Shown here: piece by piece, positions 32,617 through 41,348 of the stretch
Position numbering within the stretch: position 1 is the stretch's first letter
Layout: each line of letters opens with the position of its first letter
Source of the DNA: Halobacterium litoreum
GTDB lineage: Archaea > Halobacteriota > Halobacteria > Halobacteriales > Halobacteriaceae
Assembly: GCF_021233415.1 (NCBI RefSeq)
Contig: NZ_CP089466.1
Location: forward strand, 1,736,001 to 1,800,000
DNA: 64,000 bases
Direction: 5' to 3'
Position numbers and translations under genes: made by a program
The notes under the pieces: generated by a model
What the model was told of the DNA's origin: nothing
Databases searched by the model: none
The model's input: the letters and a program-made list of their open reading frames with translations, nothing else

Positions 32617-32900
32617 CGCAGCCACCTCCCGAGCGTGACGCCGAAGCCGACGAGCAGGCCGCCGGCGAGGAAGCCGCCGCCGACGATGACTGCGTCCGAG
32701 ACGCCGTCGTCGACCGCAACGCGGGTCGGCGACCCGGACGAGGTGGCGGCGCCGGGGTCGTCGGTCGTCGTTGTGTCGTCGTCGGGCGCGGGGTGTGCGA
32801 GGTTCGGGCCGTCGCCCGCGGTTGCGCTCCCCGCGAGCGCGAGCGAGACGGCGAGCGCGGCGACGAGGAGCGACCGCGCGACGCCGGGCAAGCGATTCAC
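32613..32900 (-). CDS. Small secreted, C-terminally anchored protein of the copper operon
   Basis: The 95-residue protein from the GTG at 32900 (overlapping the oxidase stop) has a signal peptide (SLLVAALAVSLALAGSATA), an about 35-residue Asp/Thr/Ser-rich linker and a C-terminal TM (VIVGGGFLAGGLLVGFGVTLGRW). That C-terminal end resembles the last residues of the oxidase itself (LLVGAGVALGRW), suggesting duplication of the anchor module. No copper ligands are present. It may be a scaffold for the two copper proteins. Confidence 0.72.
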   Translation of the reverse strand: MNRLPGVARSLLVAALAVSLALAGSATAGDGPNLAHPAPDDDTTTTDDPGAATSSGSPTRVAVDDGVSDAVIVGGGFLAGGLLVGFGVTLGRWLR

Positions 32901-34642
32901 TCCGCCCACCTCCCGAGCGCGACGCCCGCGCCGACGAGGAGCGCCCCGCCGAGGATGCTCCCGACGAGGAGCACGAGGTCCGGAACGCCGGAGTCGCCGC
33001 CGACTCGGCTCACCGGCTGGTCGGCGTCCGAGGCGTTCGCGCTCGCCGCGTCCTCGGGCGAGTCGCCGTACAGGTCGGCGTCGAGGTGCCCCCAGGCCGG
33101 CACCTCGCCGTCGTAGTACGCGGGGTCGAAGTACCGGGAGAGGTTCGCGTTCATCTCGGGGATGCCGTTCGACCGGAGGTAACTGTCGTACGCGATGGTC
33201 GTCACGGTGCCGCCCGGGCCGATGCCGTCGGTGGTCACTGCGGGTTCGCGGTGGTCGTGCATCAGCCAGACGCCCTCGCCGAACGAGTTGCGGCCGTCGG
33301 TCGTCGTGTTCAACACGATGTCGGCGCGCTGGGCGGCCGTGAGGCCGACCACGTCCCGCGTGCGCTCGGTGCCCTCGGGGACGCTGACGCCGTCGAGCGC
33401 TTCGACGGAGAACTTGTGGCCGTGCGTGTGCAGGGAGAGCGTGCGACTCCCGGCGTTCAGCACGCGCAGGCGGTACGACGCGTTCGGTTCGACGGCGACG
33501 ACGGACTCGCGGAGCGTGTACGGGAACGACCGGCCGTTCAACAGGAAGTAGTCCATCGACGCGTTCGTCGCGTCGTACTCGCGGTTCGTCGCCTCGGCGA
33601 TCTCCCGGGTGTCGTCGTAGCGCTTGGGAATCTCGTGGAGTTCCTCGTCGACGCCCTGATACTGGAGGTCGTAGACAGCGTCGTGTTTCTCGGTCATCGC
33701 CTCGGAGGGGTGGCGGACCTTCCCGCCGCCGACGTTGAACGTCTGGACGCGGTTGTCCGAGCGGTTCTCCGTGACGACGAGCATCCCCGACAGCCCCATC
33801 TTGACGTGGACGCTCGGCGCGACGTGGCAGTGATAGAAGTTCGTGCCGGGGCGTTCGGGCGTGAACTCGTAGGTTCGCTCCTCACCGGGCAGAATCGGGT
33901 CTTCGCTGGTCTGCGGGACGCCGTCGTTCCCGCTCCCGTTGACCTCGTACTCGTGGGTGACGCCGTGGAGGTGGAGCGTGTGCGGCGCGTAGTGGGTGTT
34001 CTCGACGGTGATTTTCACCCGGTCGCCTTCCTCGACGCGAATCGGCGGACTCGGCATCCGGACGAGTCGCGCGGCGGTCGACCCGTCGGTCACCATCCCG
34101 CGGGTCTTCGGCGCGAACACCCAGAACGCGGGCGACACGCCGGGCGCGATTTCCCGGTTGAGCGCGGCGTTGTGCTCGTTGATTCCCATCACCTCGAGCG
34201 TGATGTGAATCACGTCCGGGTCGCCGTCGCCGTCGGTGTCGTTGCCCTTCACGACGGCGTCACGGGAGAGCCCGGAGCGCTTGAGCACCTCGTCGGGGAC
34301 GTTGTTCGTGCCGAGCACGCTCGCCGCGACGACGTTCGGGTCGTCCGGGCGACACGCCTGCTCGGCCTGAATGCGGACGCCGGCGAGCAGTTGGGGCGCG
34401 CGCCACGACGGGTGGTCGAACGAACACACCGACTCGTTTTCCTGCTGGACTGCCCCGGCGTTCGCGGCCGACGCGGACGGCTTCGCGGTCTGCGGAGACG
34501 GCGCGGACGCAGACGCTGTGGATTCGACCGCGGTCGGAGCGCCGGTCTCACTGGCCGGACCGGCGGACGCGACGCCGCCGACGCTCGCGCTGGCGACGAC
34601 CGCGAACGCGACGAGGAGGGCGCGGCGGGCACGGGCGGACAT
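32897..34642 (-). CDS. Multicopper oxidase, membrane-anchored, type 1 site in domain 1
   Basis: The 581-residue protein has a signal peptide, an Ala/Ser-rich linker, two cupredoxin domains and a C-terminal TM. Trinuclear and type 1 motifs: HTLHLHG (His224, His226), FYHCHVAPSVHVKMG (His271, Cys272, His273, His279), LHTHGHK (His405, 407, 409) and WLMHDH (His462, His464). The last motif lacks the cysteine found in three-domain laccases, so the type 1 copper is probably in domain 1, as in certain two-domain oxidases and nitrite-reductase relatives. It likely oxidises a surface substrate or cupredoxin. It heads a three-gene operon. Confidence 0.88.
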   Translation of the reverse strand: MSARARRALLVAFAVVASASVGGVASAGPASETGAPTAVESTASASAPSPQTAKPSASAANAGAVQQENESVCSFDHPSWRAPQLLAGVRIQAEQACRPDDPNVVAASVLGTNNVPDEVLKRSGLSRDAVVKGNDTDGDGDPDVIHITLEVMGINEHNAALNREIAPGVSPAFWVFAPKTRGMVTDGSTAARLVRMPSPPIRVEEGDRVKITVENTHYAPHTLHLHGVTHEYEVNGSGNDGVPQTSEDPILPGEERTYEFTPERPGTNFYHCHVAPSVHVKMGLSGMLVVTENRSDNRVQTFNVGGGKVRHPSEAMTEKHDAVYDLQYQGVDEELHEIPKRYDDTREIAEATNREYDATNASMDYFLLNGRSFPYTLRESVVAVEPNASYRLRVLNAGSRTLSLHTHGHKFSVEALDGVSVPEGTERTRDVVGLTAAQRADIVLNTTTDGRNSFGEGVWLMHDHREPAVTTDGIGPGGTVTTIAYDSYLRSNGIPEMNANLSRYFDPAYYDGEVPAWGHLDADLYGDSPEDAASANASDADQPVSRVGGDSGVPDLVLLVGSILGGALLVGAGVALGRWAE

Positions 34643-34732
34643 CGTCCGAACGTTGCCGCGAGACGGGAAGTCGGTTTCGCTCGTTCTCGCGTATCGCCTC
34701 CTTTATGCCGAGCGCCCGACCTACCGCAGGCC

Positions 34733-35572
34733 ATGAACGTCGCGGCCACCGCGAAGGGGCTCCTCGAACTGACGCGCCCGGCGAACACCGTCGCCGCCGG
34801 CGTGCTCACGTTCATCGGCGCGTTCGTCGCGGGCGGCGCGTTCGACCAGCAGGCCGCGACGGCCGCCGCGGTCGGCGCGACGTGGTTCGCGACGGCCGCC
34901 GGCATGGCAATCAACGACTACTTCGACCGCGAGGTCGACCGCATCAACAACCCCGAGCGCGCGATTCCCCGCGGCGCGGTGTCGCCCCGCGGCGCGCTCG
35001 CGTTCAGCGTCGTCCTCTTCCTCGGCGCCGTCGTCCTCGCCGCGCTGCTGCCGCCGCTCGCGCTCGGCATCGCCGCCGTGAACCTCGTCGGCCTCGTGAC
35101 GTACACGCAGTACTTCAAGGGCCTGCCGGGCGCCGGGAACGCGCTCGTCGCGTACCTCGGCGGCTCGACGTTCCTGTTCGGCGCGGCGGCAGTCGGCGAC
35201 CCGCTGGCGGGCGGCGTACTCGCCGCGCTCGCCGCGCTCTCGACGCTCACGCGAGAGATAGTGAAGGACGTCGAGGACATCGAGGGCGACCGCGAGGAGG
35301 GACTGAACACCCTCCCCATCGCCATCGGCGAGCGCCGCGCGCTCCTGCTCGGTGCGGCGATGCTCGTCGTCGCCGTCGCGGCGAGTCCCGTGCCCTATCT
35401 GCTCGGGACGTTCGGCGTCTGGTATCTCGTCGCCGTCGCGCCCGCCGACGCCGTGATGCTCGCGGCCGCGTACCGGAGTTTCGACGACCCGAGTGCCGGA
35501 CAGCGCCTCCTCAAACTGGGGATGTTCGCCGCCGCGTTCGCGTTCGTCGTGGGGCGCGTGGCCGCCGCGTGA
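34733..35572 (+). CDS. ubiA: Geranylgeranylglycerol-phosphate geranylgeranyltransferase (DGGGP synthase)
   Basis: The 279-residue UbiA-family prenyltransferase has about eight TM helices. The two Mg/prenyl-diphosphate motifs are GMAINDYFDREVDRINNPERAI and TLTREIVKDVEDIEGDREEG. In archaea this enzyme adds the second geranylgeranyl group to make digeranylgeranylglyceryl phosphate, the core of ether lipids. The N-terminus MNVAATAKGLLELTRPANTV is typical. It is divergent from the copper operon with a 90-base promoter gap. Confidence 0.9.
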   Translation: MNVAATAKGLLELTRPANTVAAGVLTFIGAFVAGGAFDQQAATAAAVGATWFATAAGMAINDYFDREVDRINNPERAIPRGAVSPRGALAFSVVLFLGAVVLAALLPPLALGIAAVNLVGLVTYTQYFKGLPGAGNALVAYLGGSTFLFGAAAVGDPLAGGVLAALAALSTLTREIVKDVEDIEGDREEGLNTLPIAIGERRALLLGAAMLVVAVAASPVPYLLGTFGVWYLVAVAPADAVMLAAAYRSFDDPSAGQRLLKLGMFAAAFAFVVGRVAAA

Positions 35573-35689
35573 CCTTCGCAATCAAAAGGAATATAACTGA
35601 ATCGGCATATCATCAGAGCAGATGAGCGTGGGGGAGTTACACCCGGGTCCACGTCACCCCCAGTTGCCGTCCGGAGGCGAACCGTAGCG

Positions 35690-36337
35690 ATGTACGAACT
35701 TGGGGGCGCGTTCTCGGACGTCGAGGTCGACGCGGGCACGAACGTACTCGTCGAGGGGCCGCCGATGAGCGGCAAGCGCGAGCTGGGCTTCCAGATTCTC
35801 GCCGAGGGCGCTCGCAACGGAGAGGGGTCTATATTCGTCACGACGAAGGACAACGCCGACCGCGTCGTCGAGGACTTCGCGGAACTCGTCGGAGACGTCG
35901 AACCGACCGTCGGCGTCGTCGACTGCGTCACCAAACAGCAGGGCATGGGGTCGGCCTCGGAGTCCGAGCTGATTCGGTACGCGTCCTCGCCGGTCGACCT
36001 CACCGGCATCGGTATCGAACTCTCGGAACTCCTGCGCGCGCTCTACCAGCAACGCGGCGTCAAGCGCAACCGCATCCTCCTGCACTCGCTGTCGACGCTG
36101 CTGATGTACTCGGACCTCCAGACCGTCTTCCGGTTCATGCACGTGTTCACGGGGCGCGTGCAGTCAGCGGACGCCCTCGGCGTGTTCGTCATCGACGCGA
36201 GCGCGCACGACGAGCAGACCGTCAGCACGCTCAAACAGTTGTTCGACGGCATCGTCACCGTCCGCGAGGCCGACGACGGCGGCTTCGAGGCGCGCCTGCA
36301 GGGTCTCAGTGGCGGCGACGACTGGCGGAGCCTGTAG
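35690..36337 (+). CDS. RAD55/KaiC-type RecA-like ATPase-fold protein
   Basis: The 215-residue protein has an N-terminal P-loop LVEGPPMSGKRELG, then IFVTTKDNADRVVEDF and a Walker-B-like strand RILLHSLSTLLMY. The overall layout is a single RecA-like domain as in haloarchaeal RAD55 family signalling proteins. It is probably an ATP-binding regulator rather than a recombinase. GGAGG lies 12 bases before the ATG. A 21-codon frame (35622-35687) just upstream could be a leader. Confidence 0.78.
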   Translation: MYELGGAFSDVEVDAGTNVLVEGPPMSGKRELGFQILAEGARNGEGSIFVTTKDNADRVVEDFAELVGDVEPTVGVVDCVTKQQGMGSASESELIRYASSPVDLTGIGIELSELLRALYQQRGVKRNRILLHSLSTLLMYSDLQTVFRFMHVFTGRVQSADALGVFVIDASAHDEQTVSTLKQLFDGIVTVREADDGGFEARLQGLSGGDDWRSL

Positions 36338-36368
36338 ACTTTTCGCCGCGCCGGGCGTACGTCCGGCT

Positions 36369-36779
36369 ATGCCAGTCGAATCCGACGAGGAACTCGCCGA
36401 GATTCTGGACTACGAGACGATTGCGGTCGTCGGCTGTTCGAACACGCCGGGGAAGGAGGCCCACGAGATTCCGAAGTACCTCCGCGACCACGGCTACGAC
36501 GTGATTCCCGTGAACCCGTTCGCCGAGGAAATCTTCGGCCGGGCGGCCTACGACTCGCTCGCGGACGTCGAGGAGGAAATCGACATCGTGGACGTGTTCC
36601 GACCGAGCGACGAGGTGGCGGGCATCGTGGACGCCGCAATCGAGCGCGACGACGTGAAAGTCGTGTGGACGCAGTTGGGTATCCGGGACGACGACGCCGC
36701 GAAGAATGCCGAGGACGCGGGGCTACGCGTCGTTCAGGACAAGTGCATGAAAGTCGAGCACCAGCGACTGAAGGCCTAG
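36369..36779 (+). CDS. CoA-binding domain protein
   Basis: The 136-residue Rossmann-like protein has the CoA-binding pattern TIAVVGCSNTPGKEAHEIPKYLRDHGYDVIPVNP, then VDVFRPSDEVAGIVDAAI and VWTQLGIRDDDAAKNAEDAGLRVVQDKCMKVEH, with the conserved C-terminal Cys-Met-Lys. Similar YccU-like proteins bind CoA, and their physiological role is unknown. It ends in a 4-base convergent overlap with cysteine synthase. Confidence 0.85.
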   Translation: MPVESDEELAEILDYETIAVVGCSNTPGKEAHEIPKYLRDHGYDVIPVNPFAEEIFGRAAYDSLADVEEEIDIVDVFRPSDEVAGIVDAAIERDDVKVVWTQLGIRDDDAAKNAEDAGLRVVQDKCMKVEHQRLKA

Positions 36780-37756
36780 CCCTCCCACTCCTCGTAGTCG
36801 CCGTAGACGCCCTTCGAGAGGTAGCGCTCGCTGGAGTCCGGGAAGACGGTGACGACGCAGTCGTGGGGCAGGTCGATGTCGCCGGCGGCGGCGCGCTCGG
36901 CGACGTCGAGCGCGGCGAGGCTGTTCGCGGCGGAACTGGACGCGACCAACTGGCCTTCCTCGCGGGCGAGCCGTTGCATCTCGGCGTGCGTGTCCTCGTC
37001 GGGAATCTGGGTCACGTCGTCGACGAACTCGGGGTCGAACAGTTCGTTCGTGGCGGGGTCGTGGGTGCCGATGCCCTCGGTCTTGTACTCGGCCTCCGCG
37101 ACGTCCCGCCCCTTCGTCGTGGCGTACAGCGACCCCGTGGGTTCGACGGCGGTGACGTGGAGGTCGGGCACCTGCTCGCGGAGGTAGCGCCCGGTTCCCA
37201 TCAGGGTGCCGGCGGTGCCACACCCGGCGACGAGTGCGCCGACCTCGTCGTCGAGCGCGTCGCCGATTTCGGGGCCGGTGGTCTCGTAGTGCGCCTCGGC
37301 GTTCAGGGGGTTCGAGAACTGCTGGGGGACGACGGCGTCGTCGAGTTCCTCGGCGAGTCCGTGCGCGCGGTCGATGGCGCCGCCCATCCCATCCTCCGTG
37401 GGCGTGTTGATTACGTCGGCGCCGAGCGCGCGCATGAGTTGCTGTTTCTCGACGCTGAAGCGCTCGGGCACGACGAAGACGGCGTCGACGCCGAGCTGGC
37501 CGGCGGCGACCGCGAACCCGATGCCGGTGTTGCCGGCGGTCGGCTCGATGACGGTGCCGCCCTCGGGGAGTTCTCCCGATTCGAGCATCGCTTCGAGCAT
37601 GTACTTCCCGATGCGGTCTTTCACGCTCGCGCCGGGGTTGAACGACTCCAGTTTCGCGTACACCGGCACGTCGTCGGGCGCGGCCTGCACGCGCACGAGC
37701 GGCGTCTCCCCGACCGTGTCGAGTACCGAGTCCAGCGGCCTCCGGTGGGTGGTCAT
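36776..37756 (-). CDS. cysK: Cysteine synthase-type PLP enzyme
   Basis: The 326-residue fold-type II PLP enzyme has the lysine motif ESFNPGASVKDRIGKYM (Schiff-base Lys), the substrate loop EPTAGNTGIGFA, and the phosphate-binding loop GCGTAGTLMGTGRYL. It would form cysteine from O-acetyl- or O-phosphoserine and sulfide. Cystathionine beta-synthase activity cannot be excluded. It is a single gene, convergent with the CoA-binding gene, and ends EEWEG. Confidence 0.88.
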   Translation of the reverse strand: MTTHRRPLDSVLDTVGETPLVRVQAAPDDVPVYAKLESFNPGASVKDRIGKYMLEAMLESGELPEGGTVIEPTAGNTGIGFAVAAGQLGVDAVFVVPERFSVEKQQLMRALGADVINTPTEDGMGGAIDRAHGLAEELDDAVVPQQFSNPLNAEAHYETTGPEIGDALDDEVGALVAGCGTAGTLMGTGRYLREQVPDLHVTAVEPTGSLYATTKGRDVAEAEYKTEGIGTHDPATNELFDPEFVDDVTQIPDEDTHAEMQRLAREEGQLVASSSAANSLAALDVAERAAAGDIDLPHDCVVTVFPDSSERYLSKGVYGDYEEWEG

Positions 37757-37783
37757 CTGCGCGGTAATTCTTGCCTGCGTTCT

Positions 37784-38047
37784 TTAGTCGTTGCCATCCG
37801 ACTCCTCGCCGACGTCGACGCTGGCGACGGCTTCCTCGACGTCGACGCCGCGTTCCTCGGCGAGTTCGTCGAGAATCGCGCGCTGTTCGGCGAGTTCGCG
37901 TTCGAGGTCGGCGACCGTCGCGTTCGTGTCCTCGACGGTCTGCTCGACCTCCTCGACCTCCTCGCGGAGTTTCTCGAATCGCTCGTAGAGCTTCTCGGCG
38001 TAGTCGGTGACTTTCTGGAGTTTCTTCGCGGTCGAACCGAATCCCAT
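37784..38047 (-). CDS. Short coiled-coil haloarchaeal protein (DUF5798-like)
   Basis: The 87-residue protein MGFGSTAKKLQKVTDYAEKL runs into a continuous coiled coil (FEKLREEVEEVEQTVEDTNA, then ADLERELAEQRAILDELAEE) with an acidic tail. The family is haloarchaeal and uncharacterised. Homo-oligomerisation is the only safe prediction. It lies 27 bases upstream of the cysteine synthase start, so they may be co-transcribed. Confidence 0.75.
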   Translation of the reverse strand: MGFGSTAKKLQKVTDYAEKLYERFEKLREEVEEVEQTVEDTNATVADLERELAEQRAILDELAEERGVDVEEAVASVDVGEESDGND

Positions 38048-38084
38048 GGAGGGTCGTAGCGGCCGCGAGAGGTTGACAGTTTCC

Positions 38085-39104
38085 CTACGCCGGCCACTCG
38101 CTCGCGAGGCCGGCGAGGTAGTCGGCGTACTCGGCGCGAGCGGCGTCCCACGCCTCGCCGCCCTCCCGACACGCCGCTTCGAGGTCTGTGAGGCGGTCGG
38201 CGTCGTAGTCGGAGACGAGCGTCATCATCCGGTAGACGGCAGACGCCGCGGGCGGCGCGCCGTCGTCGGCCTCGTGGACGAGACGCCGGACTCGGTCTGG
38301 CGCCATATCCATCGTGATGCCGGACCCCGGAATCGTCTTGGACATCTTCGGGTAGCCGTCGAGTCCGGGCACCATGCGCGTGAACAGGCAGTCGAACGCG
38401 GGGTCGAACGGCGTCTTCGCGGCGTAGTGCTCGTTGAACAGGTAGAGCGGGTGTTCGTCGATGCCGAGTACGAAGACGGTCTGGTCGTAGCCGTCGGCGA
38501 GCGTCGGGTGGAGGAAGTCCGCGAGGCAGAGCAACGCGGCCATCCGCCCGCCGAACTCGGTGCTTCCCGACGCGTCGTCGTGTTCGACCTGGTGGGTGTC
38601 GTAGGCGTCGCGCAGTTTCGCCTCCCAGTCGTTCGGGTCCCGGTCGAAGTCGACGCCGTCCTCGAACTCGAAGTACGGCGCGAGGCGGAACGCCGTGTGC
38701 ATCACGTCCCGGTCGTCGTACTGCGTTCGCACGCCGCCCTCGTACCCGACGCCGTCCAGAAACTCGCGATAGTCGTCGGCGAGCCCCCGGACCACGTCGA
38801 GGTCGCGGCCGCTGCCGGCGTACTTCTCGTAGTCCGCGAGCAGGAACTGGGTGTCGAAGCCCGCGTCGTGGAGGCGCTCGACGGCGAACATCTGCGCGAC
38901 GGTGCCGACGTGTGGCGTCCCCGTGAGTCCCGCGCTCGCCACGAACAGCGTGTCGTCGCCCGCGCTGGCGACCGCGTCGGCGTCGGTCGTCGCGGCGAAC
39001 GCCCGGTCCACCAGCCCAGCGGAGAGGTCGCCGACAGCGACGTCGGTGCGGTCGTAATCGAACTCCTCGCGAATCGCCGCGTAGTGGTCGGCCAAGTCGG
39101 CCAT
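38085..39104 (-). CDS. Class I aminoacyl-tRNA synthetase, Trp/Tyr type (probably TrpRS-like)
   Basis: The 339-residue protein has a variant HIGH motif in VASAGLTGTPHVGTVAQM and the KMSKS-type motif GLDGYPKMSKTIPGSG. GIDEHPLYLFNEHY replaces the usual TrpRS GxDQxP segment. This places it in the Trp/Tyr-RS subclass. It differs clearly from typical haloarchaeal TyrRS and may be a second TrpRS or a paralogue with altered specificity. I choose the ATG at 39104 (MADLADHYAAIREEF). The longer frame runs toward the 7S RNA promoter. No anticodon-binding extension is seen. Confidence 0.7.
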   Translation of the reverse strand: MADLADHYAAIREEFDYDRTDVAVGDLSAGLVDRAFAATTDADAVASAGDDTLFVASAGLTGTPHVGTVAQMFAVERLHDAGFDTQFLLADYEKYAGSGRDLDVVRGLADDYREFLDGVGYEGGVRTQYDDRDVMHTAFRLAPYFEFEDGVDFDRDPNDWEAKLRDAYDTHQVEHDDASGSTEFGGRMAALLCLADFLHPTLADGYDQTVFVLGIDEHPLYLFNEHYAAKTPFDPAFDCLFTRMVPGLDGYPKMSKTIPGSGITMDMAPDRVRRLVHEADDGAPPAASAVYRMMTLVSDYDADRLTDLEAACREGGEAWDAARAEYADYLAGLASEWPA

Positions 39105-39212
39105 GTGCAGCGGTTTCCTGGCGCCGATGAAAGTGTTAACGCGCTCCACGTTAGCAAGCAACGAACGCCGCGACCCGAAAGGCCCTTAAGAACCACCCGG
39201 CTACGTGAAAGT

Positions 39213-39518
39213 GGACTAGGCCGGGCGGTTTGGCTCCGCCCCCTGCCCGCGAGATAGTCATCAGCGGGGGCCGAACACCGGGCCAGTGCGGCAGCCCCGC
39301 TCGGGCCCCGGAAGCCGACATGGAAGCCTCGTCCTTCGGGGACGGCGGTCCGCGGCGCGCGCCTGCAAGGGCGTCGCCGTCGCGGTTCGTCGGTGCCAAC
39401 CCGTCAGGCACGGAAGTGAGCAGCGGACCACCGAACGTCCGTCGCTCGAAGGGTCGCGGGGTGGAGGAGGCGACCGGGACTACCCGACCGGGAACGCCGG
39501 GCCACCCCGGCTGTCCAC
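39213..39518 (+). ncRNA. ffs: 7S RNA of the signal recognition particle
   Basis: About 306 bases of non-coding, highly structured RNA. The ends can pair (GGACTAGGCCGGG at the start with CCACCCCGGCTGTCC at the end). Helix 8 is diagnostic: GTCAGGCACGGAAGTGAGCAGC with the GGAA tetraloop at 39412-39415 and the asymmetric AGCAGC/GTCAGG bulge bound by SRP54. The Alu-like 5' domain has GCGGTTTGGCTCCGCC. It acts in co-translational targeting to the membrane. End positions are good to a few bases. CTTAAG at 39185-39190 may be part of its promoter. Confidence 0.92.
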
Positions 39519-39546
39519 CATTCATACGCACTTTTGCGCTGCACGA

Positions 39547-39657
39547 GCGGCGCGTAGCGCCGCCCGTTCGGCAAAACGCACTCCTCCCTCCAGCCGCGGC
39601 TCTAAGAGCCGTGTTAGTCGCTCGTCGGCCAGCGCGCTGCGCGCGCTGTGAGCGACT
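39547..39657. other. Structured intergenic region downstream of 7S RNA
   Basis: Three stem-loops in series: GCGGCGC-GTA-GCGCCGC (39547-39563), CGGCTCT-A-AGAGCCG (39597-39611), and AGTCGCTC...GAGCGACT (39616-39657) enclosing a further GCGCGC hairpin. No gene fits in the gap 39519-39719. It could be a terminator array for 7S RNA, an unannotated small RNA or a dispersed repeat. Confidence 0.5.
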
Positions 39658-39719
39658 CGTAGTCCCGCACCGCGAGAACGACGCCCGCGTTTATTGGCAG
39701 TCGCGTAGTAAGTCGAGGT

Positions 39720-40169
39720 ATGTACGACAGCATCCTGCTCGCCACGAACGGCGGCACCGCCTCCGAGGACGCCGAAACCCACGCCATCGAACTCGCGGCG
39801 GAACACGGCGCCACCCTGCACGCGCTGTTCGTCGTCGACGAGTCCGTCTACACCGCGTACAGCGGCGACGAGTACGTCGACGGCGCCGAGGGCCCCGAAC
39901 ACGGCCTCGAAGAACTGGGCGAGGAGACACTCGACGCGCTCCGCGACCGCGCCGAACGCGCGGGCGTCGACGTCGCGACCGCGATGCGGTACGGCGAACC
40001 GCCGGAGACCATCGTCGCGTACGCGGACGACGTGGACGCCGACCTCGTCGTCCTCGGGACAAAGCGCCGGCCCGCGGAGTACCGGTCGCTGCTCGGGAGC
40101 GTCACCGACCGCGTGCTGCGGCTAACCGAACGGCCCGCGACGGTCGTGAAAACCGAAGTCGAAGAGTAG
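39720..40169 (+). CDS. Universal stress protein (UspA family)
   Basis: The 149-residue single-domain protein MYDSILLATNGGTASEDAETHAIELA has the UspA alpha/beta fold. Its ATP-binding-type C-terminal signature is VLGTKRRPAEYRSLLGSVTDRVLRLTERPATVV (G-x2-x9-G-S/T pattern). It is probably a nucleotide-binding stress protein. It ends one base from the convergent mechanosensitive-channel gene. Confidence 0.9.
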   Translation: MYDSILLATNGGTASEDAETHAIELAAEHGATLHALFVVDESVYTAYSGDEYVDGAEGPEHGLEELGEETLDALRDRAERAGVDVATAMRYGEPPETIVAYADDVDADLVVLGTKRRPAEYRSLLGSVTDRVLRLTERPATVVKTEVEE

Positions 40170-40170
40170 G

Positions 40171-41043
40171 TTACTCGTCGAGGTGCTCAGCGCCCGGCGA
40201 GCCCGCGACCTCGATTTCGCCCTCGAGGGTGCGCGTCGGGTACGGGATGTCGATGCCCTCCTCGTCGAAGCGCTCCTTGACGGCCTGCACGTAGTCGGCG
40301 CGAATCTTCACGTAGTCCGAGCGCGACGGGTCCGAAATCCAGAACCGCGACTTGAGGCCGACGTAGGAGTTCCCGAGTTCGGTGAGGCGCACCGAGACGC
40401 CGGGGTCGTCGAGGATGCCGTCTATCTTCTCGGCCTCCTCGACGATGATGTCGGTCGCCTTGTCGATGTCGTCGTCGTAGCCGATGCCGAACAGGAACTG
40501 CAGTCGGAGGCGGTCTTTCGCCACGGGGTTCTTGATGACGCCGCCGGTCAGCACCGAGTTCGGCACCGTCAGCAGTTCGTTGTCGAACGTGCGGACGCGC
40601 GTGACGCGGAGGCTGATGTCCTCCACGATGCCCGCGTTGTCGTCCCACTCGATCCAGTCGCCGATGCGGAACGGCTCGTCCGTGTAGATGAACACGCCGG
40701 AGACGAAGTTCGCGATGACGTCCTGCATCGCGAAGCCGATAGCGAGCGTCGCGGCCGCCGCGATGGTCGCGAGACTCGTCAGGAAATTCCCGTACTCCGC
40801 GAACCCGAACGCCACCGCGATGGCGACGAAGACGATGGCGATGTTCACCACCTTCTGGAGGGGTTTGCGGGCGTGCGTGTCGAGGTTGCGGCGCTTGAGC
40901 ACGCGGTCGAACAGCGGCCGCACCACGACGCGACCGATGAGGTACACCGCGAGGAACGACGCCACGAAGTAGATGAGTTGCGTGATGGCGACGGCGTACT
41001 CGGGCGCGACGTCCTGCACGAACGGCAGCGGCTCGACCGGCAT
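40171..41043 (-). CDS. MscS-family mechanosensitive ion channel
   Basis: The 290-residue protein has three N-terminal TM helices. The pore-lining helix ASLATIAAAATLAIGFAMQDVIANFVSGVFI carries the Gly/Ala packing pattern of MscS TM3. The beta domain follows (FRIGDWIEWDDNAGIVEDISLRVTRVRTFDNELLTVPNSVL) and then the alpha/beta vestibule. It releases osmolytes under hypo-osmotic shock, highly relevant to a halophile. Its start overlaps the stop of the CRM gene (TGATG), so the two are coupled. Confidence 0.9.
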   Translation of the reverse strand: MPVEPLPFVQDVAPEYAVAITQLIYFVASFLAVYLIGRVVVRPLFDRVLKRRNLDTHARKPLQKVVNIAIVFVAIAVAFGFAEYGNFLTSLATIAAAATLAIGFAMQDVIANFVSGVFIYTDEPFRIGDWIEWDDNAGIVEDISLRVTRVRTFDNELLTVPNSVLTGGVIKNPVAKDRLRLQFLFGIGYDDDIDKATDIIVEEAEKIDGILDDPGVSVRLTELGNSYVGLKSRFWISDPSRSDYVKIRADYVQAVKERFDEEGIDIPYPTRTLEGEIEVAGSPGAEHLDE

Positions 41044-41285
41044 CAGTTGAACACCGCCGTGTTACCTCGCACGTCCACGACGTTCGCGCCGACGCGGTCG
41101 GCGAGGTCGGCGGCGAGGTCTTCGGTCTCGTCGCTGCCGCGCGCCGACCGAAGGAACTTCACCTTCACCACGTCCCGGTCGTCCAGTTGGTCGGCGAGTT
41201 CGTCGACGACCGACTCGACGCCGGCCTTCCCCACCCAGACGGTCACGTCGGCCTCGTGAGCCTGCTTCGCTAAGTCCTCAGACAT
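41043..41285 (-). CDS. YhbY/CRM-domain RNA-binding protein
   Basis: The 80-residue protein is a single CRM fold: VTVWVGKAGVESVVDELADQLDDRDVVKVKFL, with the WVGKAG variant of the GxxG loop, and DLADRVGANVVDVRGNTAVF. Archaeal members associate with pre-ribosomal particles. It is next to RNase P component 4, consistent with RNA metabolism, and coupled to mscS. Confidence 0.87.
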   Translation of the reverse strand: MSEDLAKQAHEADVTVWVGKAGVESVVDELADQLDDRDVVKVKFLRSARGSDETEDLAADLADRVGANVVDVRGNTAVFN

Positions 41286-41348
41286 TCCTACCCGTCCTAC
41301 AGGCGCGGACGCTTTGAAACTTGTTGCCCGCGGCGAGCGCCGCGACGG

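Noticed and set aside
39230-40294. Long plus-strand open frame of 354 codons
   Set aside because: It runs through the 7S RNA and the opposite frame of uspA, is extremely Arg/Pro-rich and has no domain. High GC content produces such shadows.
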